A stretch of 64,000 nucleotides of DNA. Origin: Anaerolineae bacterium (GTDB lineage Bacteria > Chloroflexota > Anaerolineae > Promineifilales > Promineifilaceae). Shown here in pieces: positions 59,033-64,000 of this stretch (positions within the stretch are counted from its first letter, which is position 1; every line of letters starts with the position of its first letter). Under the pieces are notes generated by a model. That model was not told the DNA's origin, ran no database searches, and saw nothing but the letters and a program-made list of their open reading frames with translations. A program made the translations under genes and the position numbers. The stretch is taken from positions 186,001-250,000 of the forward strand of contig JADLAX010000026.1 of assembly GCA_020848035.1 (NCBI GenBank), read 5' to 3'.

Positions 59033-59440
59033 CTAGGCAATGGCTTGCTGGATAAGGCTGATCAAATTGGGCGTCAGCGGGCCGGGATAAATGTTCAGCC
59101 GGGGCAGTTCGGTCAGGGATACCCACTGGAAAATGTGCTGGTTGGTGGGGGTTTGCCGCTCCAGCTCCGGGCCACCCAGCGCCAGGTCGCCGCTAAACTC
59201 GGTCACCAGGTAGGCGTATTCGTGGTACTCATTTTCCAGCTCGCGCTCCCACAAAAACGGCCCCAAAACGATGTCGTAGTTTGTTTCCTCTTTGGCCTCA
59301 CGCAGGGCCGCCTCCAGGATTGTCTCGCCTGGCTCCACCCCACCGCCAATGGCCACATGATGAATGCCATCCTCACGAATCCGCTTAAACACGAGGAGAC
59401 GGCCGTTGCGATAAATATACAAAGTCACCCGATTACGCAT
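59033..59440 (-). CDS. NUDIX hydrolase
   Basis: A 135-residue nucleoside-diphosphate-linked-moiety hydrolase. The NUDIX box GGGVEPGETILEAALREAKEET (G-x5-E-x7-REA-x-EE type) is complete. Flanking strands VTLYIYRNGRLLVFKRI and YEYAYLVTEFS-like segments fit. Substrate unknown (canonical and oxidised nucleotides, NADH and others in the family). AAGGAGG precedes the ATG at 59440; an upstream in-frame start would read through a heptad repeat. Confidence 0.92.
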   Translation of the reverse strand: MRNRVTLYIYRNGRLLVFKRIREDGIHHVAIGGGVEPGETILEAALREAKEETNYDIVLGPFLWERELENEYHEYAYLVTEFSGDLALGGPELERQTPTNQHIFQWVSLTELPRLNIYPGPLTPNLISLIQQAIA

Positions 59441-59454
59441 CTTGCCTCCTTTTT

Positions 59455-59522
59455 GAGTAAAAAGTAAAAAGTGATAAGTAAAAAGTGGCCACTTTTCACT
59501 TATCAATTTTTACTTTTCACTT
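59455..59522. repeat. Intergenic hairpin of tandem heptads, family C copy 2
   Basis: GAGTAAAAAGTAAAAAGTGA then TAAGTAAAAAGTGG (59455-59488) pairs with CCACTTTTCACTTATCAATT then TTTACTTTTCACTT (59489-59522). The loop is essentially zero. Confidence 0.85.
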
Positions 59523-60341
59523 CCCGTTACTCTCCAATCGTCCCACCGCCCGCAGCGCCCGGTCGGGGAAGTCGGAAATCAGCCCATCGACCCCCATATC
59601 CAGCAGGCGCTGCATGTCGGCGGGCTCGTTGACGGTCCAGACGTGTACGGCGATGTTGTTGCGGTGCGCCGCGCGCACGGAGCGTGGCGTCACCAGACGC
59701 AGCCCGCTGTCCTCATCCACTTCCGGGATTTGCAGCACCTGGCCACGGCCCCAGTAAAAACGGTCCAGCCGCAGCTTGCTGAGGGCATACCAACGCACCG
59801 TCTCGGCGTGGGACGCGGTGCGGGCCACCTCCGGGCAGGCGCGGCGAAAATCAGCCACGGTTTTGTTGCTAAACGAGCCGACGCAGAGCCGGTGGGCCAC
59901 GTTGTGCTGGCGAATCAGGTTGGCAAAATCCTGTACCAAACTGGGCGTTTCCTGCTTCATGTCGATATTAATCCACAAATTGGGGAAGCTTTCAAACACC
60001 TCGGCCAGCGTGGGGATAACGATACCCTGCCCACGAAAAGGAAAGGTCTGCCCGCCGTCGGGGGTGAAGCGGTAGCCTGCATCCAGGTTTTGCAGTTCGG
60101 CGAGGGTGTGGTTGTGGATACGGCCGTTCCCCTCCGTCGTCCTATCCACCGTCTCATCATGGCAAACCACCAGCACACCATCTTTGGTCTGGTGAATGTC
60201 AATCTCCAGCCCATCAATCGGCAGCTCGGCCGCCTTGCGGAAGGAGAGCATCGTATTCTCCGGGTACAGCCCGCGCCACCCCCGATGCGCCAGCACCACC
60301 GGCCCGCCCTGAAAGGCGAATGGTTTACTGGGCAGGCGCAT
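59517..60341 (-). CDS. Glycerophosphodiester phosphodiesterase
   Basis: A 274-residue GDPD-type TIM barrel. Active-site motif VVLAHRGWRGLYPENTMLSFRKAAE (His-Arg-Gly, Pro-Glu-Asn-Thr) and the metal/substrate strand EIDIHQTKDGVLVVCHDETVDRTTEG (E-D and H). No signal peptide. It hydrolyses glycerophosphodiesters to an alcohol and glycerol-3-phosphate (family knowledge). The next gene upstream on the same strand, beyond a tandem octamer repeat, is a membrane-anchored paralogue, so the pair arose by duplication. Confidence 0.93.
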   Translation of the reverse strand: MRLPSKPFAFQGGPVVLAHRGWRGLYPENTMLSFRKAAELPIDGLEIDIHQTKDGVLVVCHDETVDRTTEGNGRIHNHTLAELQNLDAGYRFTPDGGQTFPFRGQGIVIPTLAEVFESFPNLWINIDMKQETPSLVQDFANLIRQHNVAHRLCVGSFSNKTVADFRRACPEVARTASHAETVRWYALSKLRLDRFYWGRGQVLQIPEVDEDSGLRLVTPRSVRAAHRNNIAVHVWTVNEPADMQRLLDMGVDGLISDFPDRALRAVGRLESNGK

Positions 60342-60388
60342 GAGAATGGTAAATTGTTAATGGCAAATGGTTAACGGTTAACTTTATC

Positions 60389-60485
60389 ACCCTGTCACCC
60401 TGTCACCCTGTCACCCTATCACCCTATCACCCTATCACCCTGTCACCCTGTCACCCCTTCACCCTGTCACCCCTTCACCCCCTCA
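60389..60485. repeat. Tandem octamer repeat CACCCTGT/CACCCTAT
   Basis: Twelve tandem 8-bp words (CACCCTGT, CACCCTAT, CACCCCTT and variants) without interruption between the two GDPD genes. Microsatellite-like, so probably variable in copy number. Confidence 0.92.
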
Positions 60486-61379
60486 CCGCACCACGTCCAA
60501 CAACAAATCCGGCCGGTCCGTAATAATCCCATCCACCCCCAACGCAATCAGTCGCTCCATTTCGGCCGTCTCGTTGATGGTCCAGGCGTGGACCTGGATA
60601 TTGTGGCTGTGGGCCACGCGGACGAAGCGCTCGGTGATGACGTCCACCTCGCCGATGACGGGCAGCGAGGAAGTGGTGGGCACCTGGAATGCCGTGCCCG
60701 GGGCCTGGAACAGCGCGCCCAGGAAGGCAGCATTCAGGCCAAAAAAGAGCTGGATTTCTGGCTCAACCATCGAGGTGATGACGTCGGGACACGATTCGCG
60801 GAACTCCTCTACGGTGGCTTTGTGGAAGGTGGCGACGAGAATTTGGTCTTGCATGTTGTAAGTGTGGATGAGTTGGCAGAACGGCCGTACCATACTCGGC
60901 GTTTCCTGCTTGATTTCGATGTTCATCCGCATGTCGGGGTAGCGCTGGAACAGCTCTTCCAACGTAGGCACTTGAATGCCCTGCCCACGGTACGGATAGG
61001 TCGCGCCATCGTCATCGGTCCAGTAATAGCCCGCATCCAGCCCGCGAATTTCGGCCAGGGTCATCTCTTTGATTGCCCCACTGCCATCGGTGGTGCGGTC
61101 TACCGTGGCGTCGTGCATGAGGACAATGACGCCATCTTGAGTTTGGTGAATGTCCATCTCCAGCACGTCCACGCCCAGTTCCATTGCGTGATCAAAAGCA
61201 ACCAGCGTGTTGCTGGGGCGCAGCCATTCGCCACCCTGGTGGGCGATGACCATCACGCCGTCCTGCTGCGTAAAAAATGGATGTTCCGGCACTGGCTGCG
61301 CCCGCCACGCCAGCGTGCCGTACAGTACCGCCAACAAAACAACCACCCCAAAAGCAATCCTGGACTTTCGACTTTTCAT
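60483..61379 (-). CDS. Membrane-anchored GDPD paralogue with altered active site
   Basis: A 298-residue protein with an N-terminal span (SRIAFGVVVLLAVLYGTLAW) and a GDPD barrel. The catalytic HRG and PENT are replaced by AHQGGEWLRPSNTLVAF (HQG, PSNT), while EMDIHQTQDGVIVLMHDATVDRTTDG is kept. The Arg-to-Gln change next to the catalytic His is uncommon, so catalysis may be reduced or the substrate different. GGAG precedes the ATG. It is outward-facing or periplasmic-like, whereas its neighbour is cytoplasmic. Confidence 0.9.
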   Translation of the reverse strand: MKSRKSRIAFGVVVLLAVLYGTLAWRAQPVPEHPFFTQQDGVMVIAHQGGEWLRPSNTLVAFDHAMELGVDVLEMDIHQTQDGVIVLMHDATVDRTTDGSGAIKEMTLAEIRGLDAGYYWTDDDGATYPYRGQGIQVPTLEELFQRYPDMRMNIEIKQETPSMVRPFCQLIHTYNMQDQILVATFHKATVEEFRESCPDVITSMVEPEIQLFFGLNAAFLGALFQAPGTAFQVPTTSSLPVIGEVDVITERFVRVAHSHNIQVHAWTINETAEMERLIALGVDGIITDRPDLLLDVVR

Positions 61380-61446
61380 CTAAATTCTCCGTCCCGTCAA
61401 ACTCCACAATTGTTGCAATTTCAAGCTTTCTTACAAGAGAAAGTGT

Positions 61447-61541
61447 CATACCCTCGAAGGCGGGTATCCATCTTGCTCACCGGAGTGGACTCCCGCAGCT
61501 TGCCCCCGCGAAGGCGTGGGGCGGGAATGACAAGCAAAAAA
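61447..61541. repeat. RUP-like repeat GTCATACCCTCGAAGGCG
   Basis: TGTCATACCCTCGAAGGCGG then GACTCCCGCAGC and GCGGGAATGACA; same type as 57315-57380. Rest of 61380-61643 has no gene. Confidence 0.7.
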
Positions 61542-61643
61542 GCAAACATAGTGCGTATAAAAAAGTGGCTGGATTGTACCAAGAAGAAGGTTATGGGGCA
61601 TGAACTACAATAACGGGAAAGCCGAGCACACTTCAGCAGGAAA

Positions 61644-62558
61644 TCAATTATTTACTCCTTTTTCTATCTCAGCTAGATAATTTTCAGCTTCTTCACGCTC
61701 CAGTTGGGGCAGCCTTTCATCGTTTTGAAACGCCATTGCTTTCTCAAAATCTGCGAGCGCCTGCTCCCACCGCCGAATCGAGAAGTACAATCGACCCCGC
61801 CAAAAATAGATCAAGGCAAATGGTTTCCAGGCAGTTAAAGCTTTAGAGTAAGCAGTGATAGCTTGATCGATTTCTCCTAAATCCTCATGACGCATACCTA
61901 GTCCAATATAAGCTTTGCTTGCTTGAATACCTGAATCGCCAAGTGCAACAGCTTTATAAAGAAGATCGATCGCTTTTCGAAGATCAACCTCTCCTTCAGC
62001 CTCATCTATAAGGTCTTTAGCTCTTTGATCGCCTAAATCATCAAAGACAACTAACTTGTCCTGGTAATCTTCAGCCATCTTCTGGTTAATGAGAGGTGCT
62101 AAATAAGAAATTTCAGCTATCAACTTCTGCATTTCTAGTGCATATTTTTGGCTAAAGGATTCCCGCATCCAAGATGCACCATTTGACTTACGATGTTTGT
62201 CGATTGCCTTCCGAAACTGAACCCACTCCTCAGGTCTTTTTGGCTCACCCCTGCCCAGATAGAGCAGTAATGATTTTGTCCAAGCTTTGATGATTTTAAA
62301 AAAATGATCGTATTCTCGTGAAAAATCCTGGAAGAGCTGACTTAGTTCTTGATTGAATATTCCTGATAGTGGGATTAAACGTTGATTTTGACCGTTATAA
62401 GGTAACCAAATATCTGGAATATCTAAGATTGGTTCATTTTCAGTGAAAAAGACGTAGCTTTCACTTACGAAGCTTTCAATTCCTTGGACTGTAGCCTGCA
62501 AATAGTAAATTAAGCTCAATTCGTCCATGTGCATTTTATTCTTCTTAAAAACTTGCAT
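61644..62558 (-). CDS. AT-rich TPR protein
   Basis: A 304-residue soluble helical protein. The first 180 residues have no recognised family. The C-terminal part has tetratricopeptide repeats: DLRKAIDLLYKAVALGDSGIQASKAYIGLG, GEIDQAITAYSKALTAWKPFALIYFWRGRLYFSIRRWEQALADFEKAMAFQ. Composition is AT-rich and lacks the ACGGCCGT palindrome, so transfer is likely. It is upstream of, and on the same strand as, no clear partner; the retropepsin module 150 nt away is a separate unit. Confidence 0.75.
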   Translation of the reverse strand: MQVFKKNKMHMDELSLIYYLQATVQGIESFVSESYVFFTENEPILDIPDIWLPYNGQNQRLIPLSGIFNQELSQLFQDFSREYDHFFKIIKAWTKSLLLYLGRGEPKRPEEWVQFRKAIDKHRKSNGASWMRESFSQKYALEMQKLIAEISYLAPLINQKMAEDYQDKLVVFDDLGDQRAKDLIDEAEGEVDLRKAIDLLYKAVALGDSGIQASKAYIGLGMRHEDLGEIDQAITAYSKALTAWKPFALIYFWRGRLYFSIRRWEQALADFEKAMAFQNDERLPQLEREEAENYLAEIEKGVNN

Positions 62559-62603
62559 GTTTATGCTGGCGCTCTCGCCATATCACCAGCGAGGCTAACT
62601 AGG

Positions 62604-62631
62604 AAACATGAGCCAGAGCGAAACGGCCGTT
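62604..62631. repeat. Direct repeat left of the second retropepsin module
   Basis: AACATGAGCCAGAGCGAAAC then GGCCGTT. Matches 63524-63551 with one difference in 28 bases; the pair brackets the two-gene module. Confidence 0.85.
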
Positions 62632-62703
62632 CCCCTCCTCATCACCTAAATTTGTCCTGAATTCAATTTGTGGCAGTAAAAAACAACTGGCTTACTTCTT
62701 CTA

Positions 62704-63084
62704 CTATTCTGTGATGTTAGCGATTTCAGCTGGCCCGTCCAGCAGCAAACGAAGGCGGTTTAATACATCCCGCCCTAGCACAATCTCGTCAGACAGCTCA
62801 TCCCCAACAACTTCTATTCCAGGCAAAACAACCTCACCAATTTGCACATCTACCAAATACAGCAACACACGCCGCCGCTCCCCCCACTGGCTGCGCAGTG
62901 CCATTTCCACAGTTGGCAAAGCTTGTATCTCGTTTAGGTAGGCGATCGGCACGATGGTGGCATCGGCACCGCTGTCCAGCAGAGCCGAAAAAGGACCCAC
63001 ACGTAATGATTCTGCGGCGGTAATAAAGGTTACTTCGGCAACTGGCGCTGGCGGGAAAAAGGCGCGACTGTAGCGAAACTTCAC
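62704..63084 (-). CDS. Retropepsin-like aspartic protease-fold protein, second copy
   Basis: A 126-residue single-domain aspartic-protease fold. The catalytic motif is DSG at residue 37 (SALLDSGADATIVP), the second signature EIVLGRDVLNRLRLLLDG. Starts MKFRYS, as the copy at 6716 starts MRFRYS. Cytoplasmic. Begins 2 nt after the stop of the ribbon-helix-helix gene, so both are translated together. Protease activity and target not known. Confidence 0.8.
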   Translation of the reverse strand: MKFRYSRAFFPPAPVAEVTFITAAESLRVGPFSALLDSGADATIVPIAYLNEIQALPTVEMALRSQWGERRRVLLYLVDVQIGEVVLPGIEVVGDELSDEIVLGRDVLNRLRLLLDGPAEIANITE

Positions 63085-63086
63085 GT

Positions 63087-63452
63087 TTACTTCCTTTCCA
63101 AGCGGGGACTGCGGAAATTTAGTTCACGCTCTGGCGCTTCGGTTACCTGCTTGAGCAAAACGGCCGTATGCCCCAACCGCTCAAAAACCCGCAAATGCAG
63201 CGTGCGCAGATCCGGATCATGGTCAATCACTTCGCCCTGATGCATAGCTACGTACTCACCCAAATAGGCCTCTTTAAGGCGTGCGTACTGGGCGCTAAAC
63301 GCTTCCGTTTCCCCCTGGATTTTTTCGCGCCGCATCTGGTTCAGATAGGCCTGGACAGCTTTAACCACAAATTTCTGGGGATCGGCTGGCTCTTTCCCGC
63401 TTAAATTCTCAATTTGCTTCATCAAATCGGGAGTCAGGGTAATCGTTGTCAT
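63087..63452 (-). CDS. Ribbon-helix-helix plus DUF5678-like partner of the retropepsin
   Basis: A 121-residue protein. Residues 1-48 (TTITLTPDLMKQIENLSGKEPADPQKFVVKAVQAYLNQM) resemble a CopG-like ribbon-helix-helix DNA-binding domain. Residues 58-115 (YLGEYVAMHQGEVIDHDPDLRTLHLRVFERLG, then ELNFRSPRL) resemble DUF5678, a small domain found next to retropepsin-like genes. GGAAGGAG precedes the ATG. Its stop is 2 nt from the protease gene. Could act as an autorepressor and partner, as in antitoxins. Confidence 0.78.
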   Translation of the reverse strand: MTTITLTPDLMKQIENLSGKEPADPQKFVVKAVQAYLNQMRREKIQGETEAFSAQYARLKEAYLGEYVAMHQGEVIDHDPDLRTLHLRVFERLGHTAVLLKQVTEAPERELNFRSPRLERK

Positions 63453-63523
63453 AGGTTTCTCACTCCTTCCTCTTTCTAGTCATGAAACTATTGTACTGGA
63501 TTTGCGATCCTAATGGAACGTCT

Positions 63524-63551
63524 AAACATGAGCCTGAGCGAAACGGCCGTT
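63524..63551. repeat. Direct repeat right of the second retropepsin module
   Basis: AACATGAGCCTGAGCGAAAC then GGCCGTT; partner of 62604-62631. Confidence 0.85.
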
Positions 63552-63577
63552 GCGATCAAAATCCCATGCAGTATAAT
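63550..63577 (+). promoter_or_regulatory. Candidate promoter of the Mg-chelatase-like gene
   Basis: TTGCGA (63550-63555), 16-bp spacer, TATAAT (63572-63577). The -35 lies at the end of an AACGGCCGTT palindrome. Confidence 0.45.
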
Positions 63578-63639
63578 CCTTCAGTCGGAAATCTGTAAAC
63601 CGATATCCGACCACTGACTACCGAAACTTGGAGATGATA

Positions 63640-64000
63640 ATGGCACGTCGAGCAGTCTTTCCCTTCACAGCAATCGTCGGACAGGAACGTATGAAACGGG
63701 CGTTGATCCTCAACGCCGTCAGCCCCCAAATTGGTGGCGTCCTCATCCGGGGCGAACGCGGTACCGCCAAATCCACCGCCTCCCGCGCCCTGGCCGCCCT
63801 CCTGCCGGACATCGAAACCGTGGCCGACTGCCGCTTTGGCTGCGATCCCAAACGCCCCAGCCAGTGGTGCGATGAGTGCCGCGTGCGCCACGCCGACGGC
63901 CTGCTGGAAGTCACCATGCGCCGCACCCCCTTCGTCGATCTGCCCGTCAGCGCCACCGAAGACCGCGTGGTGGGGACCCTGGACATCGAAAAAGCGATCC
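63640..64000 (+). CDS. Magnesium-chelatase-type AAA+ ATPase (3' end outside window)
   Basis: First 120 residues of a ChlI/BchI- or CobN-associated-type AAA+ protein. [50 protein letters not shown] contains the Walker [27 protein letters not shown] is a Cys-rich insert seen in this subfamily, which puts it near the magnesium/cobalt chelatase ATPases that carry a VWA partner. [23 protein letters not shown] matches the family. GGAG precedes the ATG at 63640. It runs beyond the window, so the C-terminus is unknown. Confidence 0.88.
   Translation, partial: MARRAVFPFTAIVGQERMKRALILNAVSPQIGGVLIRGERGTAKSTASRALAALLPDIETVADCRFGCDPKRPSQWCDECRVRHADGLLEVTMRRTPFVDLPVSATEDRVVGTLDIEKAI

Noticed and set aside
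1..64000. tRNA or rRNA genes
   Set aside because: I looked for cloverleaf-like runs with the T-loop TTCGAATC-type core in the spacers and found none that fold convincingly; a scan with a tRNA finder would settle it.

Overview
The window is a GC-rich bacterial chromosome segment (mostly house-keeping and membrane/cell-envelope genes) broken by AT-rich islands. Gene content (LepA, class 2 PyrD, MoxR-DUF58-DUF4129 operon, fused FtcD, clostripain-like lipoprotein, NBR1-Ig-like glycosidase, SPFH and NB-ARC/TPR proteins), the mix of leaderless and Shine-Dalgarno starts, and very repeat-rich spacers suggest a filamentous or Anaerolineae-like member of the Chloroflexota; this is an inference of moderate confidence, as there is no rRNA here.

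Layout. 1-5.2 kb: AI-2E-type permease (cut by the window edge), small protein, RadC, hypothetical protein, FecR-like protein and acylphosphatase. 5.4-7.1 kb: an AT-rich gene, a decayed second pyrD 3' end and a two-gene retropepsin module. 7.2-11.5 kb: pyrD, lepA, a molybdopterin-fold protein, a DJ-1-like protein without the catalytic Cys, and an unlisted 59-residue membrane peptide. 11.8-14.4 kb: NB-ARC ATPase plus TPR protein. 14.6-20.6 kb: sensor-less histidine kinase, TlyA, nucleotide-sugar SDR, a nucleotidyltransferase-like gene coupled to a glycosidase-like gene, and an extracellular solute-binding lipoprotein. 20.7-21.5 kb: Abi-C-type gene. 21.7-26 kb: DUF2207 / Zn-ribbon / SPFH-HTH cluster. 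26-40.3 kb: glycosidase with NBR1-like domains, orphan DNA methyltransferase, MoxR-DUF58-DUF4129 operon, FtcD, M23 lipoprotein, C11 peptidase. 40.6-45.6 kb: AT-rich operon of two P-loop ATPases, one membrane-bound. 45.7-49.6 kb: a tandem array of about 103-bp units with dispersed relatives, between toxin-antitoxin genes and remnants (VapBC-like, HigBA, BrnTA-like). 49.6-55.1 kb: PadR/permease pair, XRE-DUF805 fusion, immunity-like protein, DinB, DUF5519-like, Gfo/Idh/MocA oxidoreductase. 55.2-57 kb: chorismate mutase and DAHP synthase behind an attenuator whose leader peptide reads YFYFYFF. 57.4-64 kb: beta-propeller, MBL-fold protein, NUDIX, two GDPD paralogues, TPR protein, a second retropepsin module, and the start of a Mg-chelatase-type AAA ATPase.

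The most unusual signals are not ordinary genes: (i) the palindrome ACGGCCGT (usually AACGGCCGT or longer) occurs far more often than composition predicts, in genes and spacers, and is absent from the AT-rich islands; (ii) several families of intergenic hairpins have arms built of tandem 7-bp words; (iii) a dispersed element with a head, an amplifiable 103-bp unit and a tail; (iv) a recurrent promoter layout with the -10 hexamer 6-9 nt before the ATG, implying leaderless mRNAs; (v) an aromatic amino-acid attenuator; (vi) two copies of a small-protein plus retropepsin module, each bracketed by duplicated sequence.
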